Origin: Udeniomyces pyricola
Taxonomy: Eukaryota > Basidiomycota > Tremellomycetes > Cystofilobasidiales > Mrakiaceae
Assembly (NCBI GenBank): GCA_039545295.1
Contig: BCIK01000017.1
Coordinates: 434,001 to 498,000, forward strand
Length of the DNA: 64,000 bases
Direction of reading: 5' to 3'
Shown here: positions 31,241 to 43,600 of the stretch, in pieces
Layout: every line of letters starts with the position of its first letter
Numbering within the stretch: position 1 is the stretch's first letter
The notes under the pieces: model-generated
What the model was told of the DNA's origin: nothing
Database searches by the model: none
Seen by the model: the letters and a program-made list of their open reading frames with translations, nothing else
Position numbers and translations under genes: made by a program

Positions 31241-34003
31241 CTATAGCTTTCCCTCCTCCGTCGTCGACGCCTTCTTTGACGACGATCCACCCCATCCAAA
31301 GAGTCCGCCCTTCTTCTCCTTCTTCTCTGCCTCGACCTTTACGCGCTCCTTCTCAGTCGCCGCCGCCGTGGCCGCCGCTGTTGGAGACGCGGCTCCGCTA
31401 GCGGTGTCACTCGGTTTCGAATCGTGGTGATGGTGGTGATGACCAAAGTGGCTGTGGTGATGTTCTCCACCGGCGCCGGCAGCTCGGGCGGCCGCTTCTT
31501 TGCGCTCCGCTTCTTTACGCTTCTTGGCAGGAAGCGCAGCCTGGGCGACAAGGCTGACATGAACAAAGTCAAAGTGAGGCAAAGAGATAATGGAGAGAAA
31601 GGAATCTAAAAGCGTCAGTAATCATGACGTCTGATAGGTTTGACATCGAGAGGGAGACAAAAGCATGAGTCTAGCTTTAGAGAGAAAAGCCTTACCGCTC
31701 GAGCTCACGTCGCTCCTCGTCGGATTCGTCAGCGACCGTGGCAGAAAAGATGCCTCCAACCGTCATGATGGCCTAGGGATACTCATTCGATGCAAATGTG
31801 TCAGACGAACGGCAGAGATCGTCCTGGAGTATAATCCCAACGAGAGTGACGGAATGATAAGTCAACGCACCTTGGCCCGCAAGATGAGCGTTTCGTTGGA
31901 AACCTCGGGCGTCTTGACAAAGACATTGTCAAGAACTTCCGAAAGGACTTGCAGGACTTCAAATCGAGTTCCACGCCAGGTCGTAAGCAGAATCTTGGAC
32001 GTGATATCTTTCGAAAGAGCCTAGTGCGCACGAGGAAGCCATGCCAAACAAACAGCGAATCTAGTCAGCCATCACGTGCGTCTAGGGTTTGTATGGAAAA
32101 TCAAGACGGCACCTCCCTCATGACTCACCTCAAGTTGCTCCTCCGTCAGATCGCCTCGCTGCTGCTGCTTCTCCATCTCCTCCATCGCAAGCTGAACTCC
32201 AATCGCGCTTCCCAGGACACCCCAACCCTCCTTGACAACCGTGCCCTTCTCTTTGAGCCGCGAGAGGAAGCCTCCGCCAAAGAAGCGCTTGGACTTGAGG
32301 AATGTGCTCGCTTTCTGGACGTAGATGGAGCCAATGGTGTGAAGAAGCTAACGGCGAGACAAGAGAACAAAAAGGCGTCATGCGAGGAATTGAACACAAT
32401 ACACACGGACAGATAATATTAGCATTTTCGTCAAAGAAGCAATGATCAGCTGAGATATGACAAGCTCACCTCGATACCAAAACTCTCTAGCTTGAGATCA
32501 TCAGCCTCTTTTCTTTGGGCTTCCTCGAACCGCTTGGTTTCCTCGTCCGCTTTATCGCCCGGGTTCTTAGCCTCGACAAAGGGTCGGATTCGCTCGAGGA
32601 GCTTCTTTTCGAGCGTCTTAAGTCGCTCGACCCTTGCGGCCTCCTTGGCGGCCTCCATCGCTTCGAGCTTGGCCCGTTGCTCGGGCGTCATCTGAGGTTT
32701 CTTGCCCTTTTTAGTCGGCTGTTGTTCAGAGGTAACAGTCGTACCGGATGAAGGGGTAGAGGTGGAGCCGGTGGTCGTTGAGGCAGACGGGGCCTTATCA
32801 CCGAGGTGAGCTTGGAGGCTCATCTCGGCAAGCGAAGCGGCGGGAGGAGAAGTCGCGTCGGTGGTAGCAGAAGTTGGCGTGGCTGAAGAGGTAGGAGTGG
32901 GTTGAGGGGTTTTTGGGCTCGAACCAACATGAGTCTCAGTGAGCGGCACACCAGAAGTCGACGTTGGGACTTCGGCAGCAGCGGTAGTCGTGGTAGAGGC
33001 AGCAGGCTCTGTAGTCGCTCCAGACATCTCCTTCTCCATCTCCGCTCGCTCTTCTTCGGACCTGAATAGTTAGACAACGAGCAAGGATACATGAAAAAAA
33101 ATCTCCAAAAATTCAGCGATGCTGCGCAAGTGCCCAGGGGAAGGTACGCGAGTATCGTACCAAAGCGTATTGGACTCATCACTCACATCATCACCTCAGC
33201 CTGGCTCATAAAGTCCTTGATCATCGAGATTTCTCCAATGAGGTCCATGAAGGCTTCTCCACCGAACAAAGATCCAAAGAGCTCGCTCGGGTCTTGCATG
33301 CCTCCATCGGGCTGACCCTAAAAGTATGACAGGGGAAGGACAACGTCAATGGCTACGCACAACTTCCGTCGGGTTAGACGACACCAAACAAGACTCGTCT
33401 GGAACGTACAGCCTGCTTCTTGCCGTATCGGTCGTAGTTGGCACGCAAGTCGGGATCGCTCAAGATTTGGTAGGCCTCACCGATTTCTTGAAACTTGGCG
33501 TGAGCGTCGGGCGATGGGTTCTTGTCGGGATGGAATCGAATCGCGAGCTTTCGGTATGCTTTCTTGAGCTCGATATCGGTAGCTGTGAGTCAAGGATGAC
33601 AAGATTTGTATGATACAATTAGTGTGAGAACAAGAAGTGCGAAGCGCCACCGAATCATGGTAGGGAAGAAGGAGGGCATTGAAGCATTGATAGTGAGGAG
33701 GCCACGCGTCGCATAGAGAGATCAGCCAACCTCGATGACGATGGTTGGTAAAAGCCAATAGATTTTTTATTTTTTTTTGAATCGATTCACAGCATCGTGG
33801 CTTTATAAAGTGTCGACCAGAATGACAGAGAGCGATGTAGCAAGATGTATGGAGATGAAGGGAAGCAAAGCGAGAAGGAGATACAGGGCAGGGGGGGGGG
33901 GGGGGGGGGGGGGCAAGCGAGAACAGAAGGAAGGACAAAACGATGACTCACCCTCAGGCTTGACCTCAAGGATATCGTAGTATCCGGTCTCAACGGGAGC
34001 CAT
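31241..34003 (-). CDS. DnaJ (Hsp40) protein of the Caj1/Djp1 type (568 aa, 8 exons)
   Basis: Co-chaperone that stimulates Hsp70. Exons (minus): 34003-33952, 33582-33410, 33317-33187, 33061-32470, 32347-32129, 32020-31871, 31772-31696 and 31553-31241, total 1707 nt, phases closing. The J domain starts [20 protein letters not shown] with the catalytic HPD at 35-37 and ends [10 protein letters not shown]. The next block ([20 protein letters not shown]) and the later [20 protein letters not shown] belong to the DnaJ-X region of the Caj1/Djp1 group. A Ser/Thr/Pro-rich insert of about 100 residues and a Lys/Glu coiled coil lie between. The C-terminus has a His cluster ([16 protein letters not shown]) and a Lys-rich end. 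Intron 1 carries a homopolymer of 23 (C on the coding strand). Caj1 relatives act at membranes or peroxisomes; location here is unknown. Confidence 0.92.
33891..33913. repeat. G23 homopolymer in DnaJ intron 1
   Basis: Twenty-three G on the + strand (C in the transcript), about 40 bp downstream of the intron donor. Confidence 0.95.
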
Positions 34004-34818
34004 GGTGGATTGCGGTCTGAAAGAACTGTGTGAGGTGGAAGCTGGTGTCAGCGGAAGGTCGTGTGAAGGGAGGCAGGTGGGGGTGAACGTCAGCGAGAAC
34101 TAGGATCAAAGAGGAGCCGCTGCGGCAAGGTCCTGGAACATTCAATTGATGTGACTTGGCTCGCTCTGCAGTTATGTATGCATCGAGTATTTACCTAGAA
34201 AGGCTCGCAAGGGACTGCCATTCACGACTGCATCGGTCTGTCTTATAACGATTTGGGGCGATATAGGATCCTCTGACATACAACAGTACTACAGCAGTAC
34301 TACTGAGAGAAGAAGGCCGGGGCAAAAATGAATGAGCTTGAGTATATGTTACGTGTGAGCAATTACGTCAACGTCGTTTGCGGCTAATTTGCGTGCATGA
34401 CTGGCACTGATCAACTCCCCGTCAGCCCTAGATCAGCCAAGATTTGGCGCAGCGAGGAACAGCTCTTCATAAGTTACTGTGTTCCGACCTCCTATTCCCT
34501 AGTTCGCGGATGCCGGCTCAGCCATGTATAGTGAGATATATGGTACTATTTGCAGAAACCAACGCAAAGCGCATCAAGGAGACTCAGGTATAATGATCAT
34601 GCACGCGGCTGTGCAATTTCTTTGTGCCCACGAAACAGCAGTCGATGATGAAGAGGAAAAGATACAGTAGCTCATTCATAAAGGGATATAAAGCGGAGCA
34701 AGAACGTGAAGGAAGGCTGGGTAGAAGAGTAGATCGAGGTAAAACCCAAGGCCAAAGAAGGGGAAAAAGAAAAGTATTGGTGAAGAGAATCGTTTCTAGC
34801 TATCATCGGACGTTCGCT
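34004..34818. other. Intergenic between DnaJ start and transaldolase stop
   Basis: 815 bp containing the DnaJ promoter and the transaldolase 3' untranslated region. Short repeats such as ACAGTACTACAGCAGTACTAC (34282-34302) form an imperfect palindrome. No gene seen. Confidence 0.45.
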
Positions 34819-36684
34819 TTACTCGAGCTTGGCTCGGATCAGCGACTTGAGGGCGTCACAGTCAACAGCGAACTATAGGATTGGAGATTGACAAGAGAAA
34901 TAGAGTCAGCAACAATGAAACGACTGCATGGCAGGCGAAGAATCGATACACAAGTAGTGTTGATGACGAACCTTCTTGATACCAGTGTGGAGCTGCTCCC
35001 AAGCCATCTCGTCCTGGAGAAGCTCCCATCGGAAAGCGGGCTCGTTGTTGATGTACGAGACCTTCTTGATGGGCTCGTCCGCCTTGGCAGTCTCGGAAGC
35101 AAGCTTCTTGGGGACGGGCTCAGTGGAGTTCTTGAGCTCCTCAAGGAGGGCAGGGGCAATGGTGAGGAAGTCAACACCGGCAAGGGCCTTGATCTCTCCG
35201 ACGTTTCGGAAACTGAAAAGAAGGCAACACAAGGAAGAAAGATATGATTAGTCGGTGGCTTTGAGCAGATCGCACCTCGTTCGTACTCGTCGATTCATCA
35301 AAGGTGAAGTTCAACTCACGAGGCACCCATGACGATGGTGTTGTAGTCGTGCTGCTTGTAGTAGTTGAAGATCTTCTTGACGGACTGGACTCCGGGGTCC
35401 TCGTCGCCCTCGTAGGTCTTACCGGTCGACTTCTTGAACCAGTCAAGGATTCGGCCGACGAACGGCGAGATAAGGGTGACCTTGGCCTCAGCGCAAGCGA
35501 CAGCCTGGCCGAAACCGAAGAGAAGGGTGAGGTTGCAGTGGATGCCGTCGACCTCCTCGAGGTGCTTGGCGGCCTGGATACCCTCCCAGGTGGCGGCAAT
35601 CTTGATCAAAACTCGCTCCTTCTCGATACCGACGGACTTGTAGAGAGCGATGAGCTCGTGGGCCTGGAGAAGTCGTCAGGGGTGCAAACAGTCAGCATGA
35701 GAGATCAAGGTGGACATCACCAGATGTGGAGGTGGGACTCGCCTTGGCGATAGTAGCCTTGGTGTCGAACGAGAGCGAGGCGTCGACCTCGGTCGAGACT
35801 CGACCGGGGATGAGGGCAAGGATCTCCTTGCCGAACTCGACGAGCTGAAGGACACGAATGTGAAATAGCGCATATCAGCAAGCGGAACCTGAATGTGGAG
35901 ATAACGAATGGAATCGGCTGCTTACGAGTCGGTCGGTAGCGTGCTCGACCTTCTCGTCGAGGGATCTGTAGGAATGAGACAGGCAGAGCGGGTCAGTCAA
36001 TGAATTGGTGAAAAGGCAAGGAAAGAAAGCAAGGCAAGGCGAAGGGACGGGTCCGGAGGTGGACCCATCATTTGAGCTTCGGGCGAGGGAATCCGGTGGA
36101 ACGGAAAGGAGTTGGGGGAAACTAAACGTCCCGGGGAAAATGAGGGGATGTGACGCGGCAAGGATGATGTACGTACCCTCCCTTCTGGTTGGCGTACTCA
36201 ACGGCAGGAGCGAAGAGCTTGGCGTACTTCTCCTGCTTAGTGGCAGCGAGGATCAACGAGGGGTTGGTGGTAGCCTGAAGGATGGAATTAGAGACAGGGA
36301 CTGATGTGAGTGAACGGAGAAAGTGGGGAGCGAAGCGGCAAAGGAGGCAACGGCGAATCAAAAGGGCGAGACGACCGGGGGTCCGTTGGGAGAAGGTATA
36401 CGTACGTCCTGGGGCTGGTAGACGGCGATGGACTCGAAGTCTCCTACATGATGTTGACGCGGCGGGTGGTGTGACCAAGACGAGGGAGAAATGGAAAGGT
36501 GGAGGGTGGACAAGGGGGGAGAAAGAGGAGAGGAGGACAGAGCACGTCAGCAGCAAACACTCTTTTCGTTCGTTGCCATCTCATTCAAGTCTGAATGGGA
36601 GGGAACGGAGCAGTCTTGAGACGAACCAGAGTCGGAGACGACAGTAGTGCCGGAAGCCTTAAGAGCGTCGAGAGAGGTAGACAT
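34819..36684 (-). CDS. TAL1: Transaldolase (324 aa, 8 exons, one GC-AG intron)
   Basis: Enzyme of the non-oxidative pentose phosphate pathway moving a dihydroxyacetone unit between sugar phosphates. Exons (minus): 36684-36627, 36443-36406, 36274-36177, 35965-35926, 35844-35743, 35663-35320, 35212-34972 and 34872-34819, total 975 nt, phases closing. Motifs: [24 protein letters not shown], and [14 protein letters not shown] with the Schiff-base Lys133, then [34 protein letters not shown] and [20 protein letters not shown]. The length is standard. Intron 5 must start GCGAGT (after AAG) and end CCAG to give [12 protein letters not shown]; no GT donor preserves the motif. Head to head with the thioredoxin-fold gene, 344 bp away. 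Confidence 0.96.
35664..35742 (-). other. GC-AG intron in transaldolase
   Basis: 79 bp, 5' end AAG|GCGAGT, 3' end CTCCAG. The strong AAG exon context is typical of GC donors. A GTGATG downstream would add extra residues inside a conserved helix, so it is less likely. Confidence 0.85.
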
Positions 36685-37028
36685 GTTGAGTGAAGATGAA
36701 GAAATAGTTGAGGGTTGGGGGAGAAGGAAGAGTGTTGGGGGATAGGAATGAGGTGGTGGAGAGGGGAGAAGGAAAGACGAAAGATGGGACCCAAAGGAAG
36801 AAAAGGGACTCTCCGACGCTTCCGTGGGCTTCTCCGTGCACAGCCCTGGCCGGTGCTCGTTGGCGGTCTGACGTCTGACGTGTCGTCTCCTTTGGTTGCC
36901 CCAGGGCTTCCCCAGCTTCCCCCCCCCCCCCGTACGCATCATCACCCCCATCATACATCATACACCTACCCCAACTACATCATCCATACATCTCCTATCC
37001 TAACCCGCCCAATCCCCTCAACCTACAC

Positions 37029-37944
37029 ATGTTCCTCATCTCAGACGTCCTCTCCGTCCTGCCTTCGTGGTCCAAACCGACCGTGGCGGAAGCTCCTACC
37101 CCGGGCTCCCCTGCTCCAAAGGATCCCAAGAACCGCCTCACCTTTCCGCTAACGGTCCGTATTAAAGAATGCCTCCTTTGCGCCTCGGTTCTTGCTGTCG
37201 TTCGGATCACTATCCGATCTTGCCGGTCTTCCCAACGCTCACGGTTCCGTACGAGCTGGGTCTTACATACATACCTCGCATCCAAGAGCCTACAGCGTGC
37301 TGATCTCACACCGCCGGCTTTCATCCAAACCGCGCCCCCTCAAATTGCGCTCCCAGCCTGCGCGTCCGCTCATCCTCCTCTTTGCTCGACACGTAGGATG
37401 CCCGTTTGCCGAGAGAGACGTCCATGCCCTCGTTCATCTCGTCCTCACCAATCCAGATCGATTCCAGACCAGTGTCGAGGATGATTCCGTCAAGTCCTCA
37501 ACAGACGACGCCTCAAGGGTACCTCTCCAGTTCCTTGTCGTGACCCACTCGCCGGTCGACGATTCACGCGCCTGGTTTGCTTCGGTCCTTCATGCCGCAT
37601 GGACCTCGTACACCCCTCCAGAAGGCACGAGCAAACCATCGTCTGAGATCCTTGGTTCTCATTTTGCCCTCTTTCCCGACCCCTCGTTTACCCTCCCGCA
37701 CGCGTACGGGATCGGCTCGCTTTCAACGGTGGGCTCGGTCTTTAGCTCGTCGACGTTCTCGTCAGTCTCAAGTCTCAAAGGCAAGGGCATCGCCAACCGG
37801 ACGACGGGATGGGGAAGCGATCGATGGGCGGGTCATGGCGTATGCTCTATCGACGCTCGGGGTATCGTCCGATTCTTTTGGTCGGGACAAAAGGCAGATG
37901 ACGAAGCCGATTGGGAGGCGGTCGTGAAAGCACTGGAAGTCTAG
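37029..37944 (+). CDS. AhpC/TSA-like thioredoxin-fold protein (237 aa, 2 exons)
   Basis: Exons 37029-37154 and 37357-37944 (phase 0, total 714 nt). The protein starts MFLISDVLSVLPSWSKPTVA, then APKDPKNRLTFPLT, and after the junction PARPLILLFARHVGCPFAER. The FxRHxGCPFAE motif marks a fungal branch of peroxiredoxin-like (AhpC/TSA_2) proteins with one candidate active cysteine (about Cys57) and no nearby second Cys. The C-terminal half contains FALFPDPSFTLPHAYGIG and GVCSIDARGIVRFFWSGQKA, the strand order expected of the fold. Likely a redox or antioxidant role. The 202-bp intron begins GTCCGT, a donor form also used in XRN1. ORF calls through the intron give a false frame. Confidence 0.82.
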
Positions 37945-38232
37945 ATAGACTAGGGAGCAAGATAACATGATATTTTAGCGAATGGAATAGAGTGCTGAAA
38001 TTGGGTCGTTGAGATGTATAACTGTGAGGAAAGTAAGGTCAAGACAAGACGAATTGGAATGTATGCGACATCGTCCTGCATCATCACGCAAGCGGCCAAA
38101 GTGGTTTCGGTTTCGGCTCTTACAACAATCCACTTTGGATCTCCATCCACTCTCAACGTCAACCGCCATCCACCCAGCCTCTCAACTTCTTTCTTGACTC
38201 CCTCTCCCTTGCCACCCAATCTCACTGTATCC

Positions 38233-40301
38233 ATGTTCCAATCTATCAAGCAAACCGTCGCTCCCCTTGCCCGAGGTTTCGCCTCTCAGGCTCCCACTGC
38301 CCAGCGAAGTGCGTCCGATTCATGAGCCTGTCATGGCACACTTCAACGTCTTCTTAATCATCAAGAGGGCTCTGCACCATCACGATGCACCTTATTGCTG
38401 ACATAGGCTTTTCTTTCCATCTGATTCCTCAACTTACACTCTGCTCAGACATCACTCCTGCTCGTAAGCATCACAACGGCTCAAAGTCCTTCACTCGACC
38501 TTCGATGGCCCTCGAGTTTACAATCATCTCATTTACCTTTACATTTCGAATCTTTAGTCATTGCTGGATCGGTCGTCGCTCTTGGAGGTGCTTTCTACCT
38601 ATACCAGAGCACTACTGGAGCTATCCAGATGGACTCCAAGTCCACTTGGCCGGCTGACAAGCCCAGGCCTGTTGCCCTCGACAAGTGAGTTCGCGATCGC
38701 CTTCGGGAGAGGGGGGGGGGGGGGGGGGGGGGGAGAGAGCAGGGGGAGAGCTACTAGGGATAGACTGGATGGGCGCTCTGAGTGTCTGCTGGGCCGTCGA
38801 CCGTACATGCATGCAAAGAACAACGCTATCAGTCAGCGCGGATGACGGTAGTGCGATGAAGGAAATTTGAACTTGGACTGAACTTTCGCATGCTCGGGCC
38901 AGGAATGCTGACAGACTTACCAACCATTCTTTATCTCCTCTTAGGTCCGAGTTCCGCGAGTTCACTCTTGCCTCCAAGCGCAAGTACAACCACAACAGCT
39001 ACGAGCTCACTTTCGCCTTCCCCGATCCCGAGGCCATCGCGGGCGGTCCCATCACCCATTGCATCATGGTCAAGGCCGCTGAGGCCGGAGCCGTCGTCGA
39101 CGACAAGGGCAAGGACGTCGCTCGTCCCTACACTCCCACCTCTGGTGTCAACCACGTCGGAGAGCTCACTCTTCTGATCAAGAAGTACGAGGTTCGTACG
39201 TTCAGAAAATAGTGTTCTATATACGAACTCGGCCGGGCTCCCTCCCGATCCTCTTTTGCATCTTGAACGATTACGAATGACTTACGCATTCTACTTTTCC
39301 ATGGGTCCATCTATGCAGACTGGCAAGCTTTCTCCTTATCTCGACAACCTCAAGGTCGGAGACAAGGCCGCCTTCAAGGTCCGTTCGCATTCGCGCCTGG
39401 ATCCCTTTTTTCCATTTTTTCTTTTCTTTCTTTTCTTCTTTCTCGATCGATCTGACGTTTTCTGCGTTGGCTTCACAGGGACCTTTCCCCAAGTTCAAGT
39501 ACCAGCCTTCGGCTCTTGAACAGGGTATCGCCATCGCTGGAGGAAGTGGTATCACCCCCATGTACCAGCTCATCTCCCACTCGCTCGGCGTACGTTTTTT
39601 CCCTGCTTTGCTTGGTAATGCCGGTTGACGCAACGTCGCATGCGGCCTGAGTTGCTCACGAGACATTCTCATCTCTAACACTTTCATGTAGCTCAAGGAT
39701 GATACCACTAAGTGGACCCTTATCTACAGCAACGTTGCTGAGGAGGACATCCGTACGTGCTTCTCTGTGCCTCTTGAATACCTCACCCAGTTGGTCCTCG
39801 GCATATGCTGATTTCGCTTGTGCTTTTTTCATCTTTGCGATGCAGTCCTTCGAAAGGAGTGGGACGACCTTGCTGCCGCTCACCCTGGGCGACTCTCGGT
39901 TGTCTACTCGCTCGACAAGCCCTCGGCTGGCTGGAAGGGTGCCACCGGATACATTACTCCGGACCTCGTTAAGAAGCACGCCAAGGTGGCTGCTGACGCC
40001 GCTGGGGACAAGGTCAAGGTCTTTGTCTGCGGAGTAAGTTTGATGTTTTCTTCTGTCATTCCCAACTTGATCTTACCTGTCGCCAATCTCGACTTTCCTT
40101 GTGCCGTGGAATGGGCGGACGATCTAGTCAGCATTGTTTTTGTGCTGACCAGGATTTGTTTGGTTGAACGTGTTTTGTTCCTACTAGCCTCCCGGTCAGG
40201 TCGCCGCTATCGCTGGTGCCAAGGACGGAGCGAAGCAGGGCCCTGTTGGAGGTGCGCTTGCCGAGCTTGGCTACACGTCGGAGCAGGTTTTCAAGTTCTA
40301 G
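38233..40301 (+). CDS. MCR1: Mitochondrial NADH-cytochrome b5 reductase (332 aa, 9 exons)
   Basis: FAD enzyme passing electrons from NADH to cytochrome b5 or other acceptors. Exons: 38233-38308, 38449-38463 (15 nt), 38558-38684, 38945-39191, 39319-39378, 39479-39589, 39692-39752, 39846-40033 and 40188-40301, total 999 nt, phases closing. The N-terminus has a basic presequence (MFQSIKQTVAPLARGFASQA) and one transmembrane helix (LIAGSVVALGGAFYLY), matching dual-localised Mcr1. FAD motif RPYTPTS (about 133-139), KYETGKLSPYL, NAD motif AGGSGITPMYQ (about 195-205) and the terminal CGPPGQ and VFKF are present. Length is typical. Intron 3 carries a G23 tract. Confidence 0.96.
38711..38733. repeat. 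G23 homopolymer in MCR1 intron 3
   Basis: Twenty-three G, starting 26 bp after the intron donor. Confidence 0.95.
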
Positions 40302-40668
40302 ATTGCTTCGACCCACTAGATGTTGGAGGACCCGACAAAGTAGTTTCGATGAATGTGACATACATAGAGTGAAGGGTATATATCCAGAGGATTGTTATGT
40401 TGTGCGATCAAACCATGGCTCGAGAAGAAGCTGAAAAAAAAGAAGAAAAAAGAATTCAAGAAAAGGCGACAAGAATGAACAAGAAAAGGCAAAGTTATAG
40501 GAGGAAGCCGACGAAAAGTCCTGCCACTCTGTGCCACTTGAAGAGTGCGAGGTTGAGCCTTTCGTCCTCTGATCACCCGTCTGCTCTGGTCGTTGCTGTC
40601 GTCGTCGTTGTCGTCCCTCCTCGTTCCTTATCCTGACTCTCTCTTCCCCTTCTGCTCGACATCTCACC
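40302..40668. promoter_or_regulatory. Spacer MCR1 3' end / RRN3 promoter
   Basis: 367 bp, tandem genes. A-rich sequence at 40433-40470, then a (GTC)n-like stretch (GTCGTCGTCGTTGTCGTC, about 40597-40614) upstream of the RRN3 start. No ORF supported. Confidence 0.4.
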
Positions 40669-43600
40669 ATGGCCATCTCTTACGACGCGCTCCAAGCGCG
40701 ACCCGACGCCGTCCACCGGACCCAATCCGTTCTGCCTCAGAAACGAAGCCGACCATCGGATACCTCCTCGGCTGCCAGTCCTGCGCCTCGTCGATCCAAG
40801 AGCGTCTCGGACGCTCGAGCTTTCGGAATCGCTCATGGTGCTAATGTAGGAGGTGATGCAGTTGCTGGGTTCGCGCCAATCGGTGCCAAGGGGAATGGCA
40901 AGGGCAAAGCGAGGGAGAATGCAGCATCGACAGTCGCGGGCGGGGCCACCACGGGTTCAGGCGAAGAAGCTTGGAAGAAGGGCATGTTTGGTAGCTTTGT
41001 TAAGAAGGCCCTAGTTGATCAGGAAAACGTACGTTTACTCCTTGGTCGATGCGTAGCGAGTCGCTTGCTGTTTGGGAGGGTCAAGCGCGTCGGATGTAAG
41101 CTGACAATCCTGCTGTCTTCTGATCGCACTGACTGCACCTTCATCATTCATCCTTTCCCCCTCCTTCCCTCTACCGACTACTCTGTTGAAATATGCTATA
41201 TATAGGGCATGTCCGAGACGTATCAGGAACTTCTCTCTCAGCTTAGACCATCCCCGACCGCAAGCTTCACGCTCGATTCCTCTCCTACGCTTCTCAAGGC
41301 GTCCCTTCTCGTTCCCCTCCTTACGGCTCTTACTTCTCACGCCTCGCTCCTGACGTCGAGCCATACGACCCTTATCGAAGCCATCCTTGCTCTACCCTGG
41401 ACGACGGCGGATGATCCGTTCGTTCGAGTCTACACGACCATGATTGGCGTCATTGTTAGCTTGAGAATGGAATGGATCGGAGAGATTGTCAAGGTCTGCG
41501 TCAAGGGTTTCAAGTTCCGTACGTTGTTATTCTACACATCGTCATGACCCTAATGTACGATCAAGTAGCTCACTCGAGCCTCGTCATGTTTCTTAACGTC
41601 AGAACCTGGCCTTCGACCTCAGTTCGATACACCCGTCACCACACCCTTGACGCGCGGACTTGTCTACAACCGGATACATGCTCTCCTCGCCCACCTCATC
41701 AACCTCATCCCCACACTCCCGTCCATCGTTCAGCCCATCCTCATCCACAACTTTCCGCCTAAACGTGAACCCAAGATTAACCATGTTACCTATGTCCGTA
41801 ACGCGTTGAGGGTCGTCGATTATTGCCCGGCGTTGAGCGACAAAGTGCTGAGCTCTATTGTCGATCGAGCTATCAAGATCGATGTGAGTTGGCGCAGTTG
41901 CTTCCGACAGGTAGCTGTATTCGAAGTCAATGAATGCTCAACGGCTTGTTTGCACTTCTACCTTTTCTCAAATCTTCCTCATAGGTTGAAATCCAGGTCG
42001 AATGGGAAGACTTTGATGACGACTCGGACAACGAGGATGCCCTTTCCGAAGGCTCCATTTTTGACGCCGATCCTTTTGACAGAGCTGTCACCGATGATCC
42101 GTCAGACGACATGTTCTCGGACGACGAGGAAGAGCTCTCGGATGACCTCAGCTCGGACGAAGATGAGGTTATTGAGGACAAAGATGTCTTTTCTGACGAC
42201 GAGGACGAGGAGGCTCGGCAGAAGAAGAAAAAGTTCATCAAGGATATGGTCGCGAAGCTGGACGTCATTCTCAACACCGTCTTTGAGCATTTTCACAAGC
42301 TTAGTGATCAGCAGCAACAGCAACAGCAGCTGGCGATCAACACGAGCAACGCCAACTTGGCATCGACTCCATTTACCTTCTCTGCTCCATCTCTAATTCC
42401 CTCCTCCCGCGCCTCTTCACCCGTTCTTACTTCGGATGAGATTCACACCCTTCGGTCCGGCCAATTCGCTACGCTCCTCTCCATCTTTGACCGCCTGATC
42501 CTCAAGACTTTCAAATCGCGATACACCCAATTCCTTCTCTTCTTCTACACCTCCCTCGATCCGTCTTTCACCGACGAGTTCCAATCTCTCCTCCTATCCA
42601 AAGCTCTCTTCGAGCGTGACCAACCGGATGTCACCCGGATCGCCGCTGCGTCGTACATTGCGTCGTACGTTTCCCGGGCAAGATGGGTCCCAAAGGAGAC
42701 CGTCCGCAACGTCATGGCGCTCCTATGCAAGTACCTCGAGGCTCAACTCGAAGCGGCGAAACTGACGCCCGAGATCCTTCGGGGCGTCGGCGGACACAAA
42801 GGTCAAGGTGGCTTCGGCGTGTTTTTCGCGGTCGCTCAAGCGGTGTTTTTGATCTTTTGCTTTAGGTGGAAGGATTTGGTCATTAATGGGAACGATGGGG
42901 AGGAAGAGGAGGATGGAGGGTTGATTGCTGATGGCGAGATGGAAGGATTAGGGGGTGAAAAGAGGCAGAGGGAGTGGGCTCCGGGACTCGAGGTTCTGGA
43001 TAGGGTCGTTTCGAGTCCATTCAATCCTCTCAAGGTTCGTATCCTTCACTTTGGCTTGATTCGGGCCGTGATGGTTGGAGAGAGTGAATCCAGCCCTTGT
43101 CACAACAACAATCAAGAAGCGTTGGGCGCCTGAAACTTACAATTTCTCCTTCATGAAACGCATCTTCATTGATTCTCAATCCATCAGATCTGCTCGCCTA
43201 ACGTCGTCAAGCAATTCGCCCGCGTCGCCAACCAAACCTCTTTCCTCTATGTCTACCACATCATCCAATCCAACAACCGATCCTCTTCGTCCTCTTCCTC
43301 CTTGACGAATTCACTTCCTTCGCCGCTTCCCACGCCTTCCACCACCCACAATCCGGCTTCGTTCCTTCCTTTCACGTCGAAAAACCTTCCTGTACCTTCT
43401 AGCCGGGACCGACCGAGTATGACGGCCGGTGGCCTCGCGAGTGACGAGGCAGATCTGGACTCGTTCTTCCCGTTCGATCCGTTCAGGCTACCGTTGAGTG
43501 CGAGGTTCATCGATGAGATTTATCGGAACTGGGAGTCGCTTCCAGGTGATGACGAGGATGATGACGACGACGACGACGATTCGGATGACGAGGACGATGA

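Noticed and set aside
37029..37484. Single-frame 151-aa ORF
   Set aside because: It runs through an intron. The conserved RHVGCPFAER motif is in another frame and is reached by splicing 37154 to 37357.
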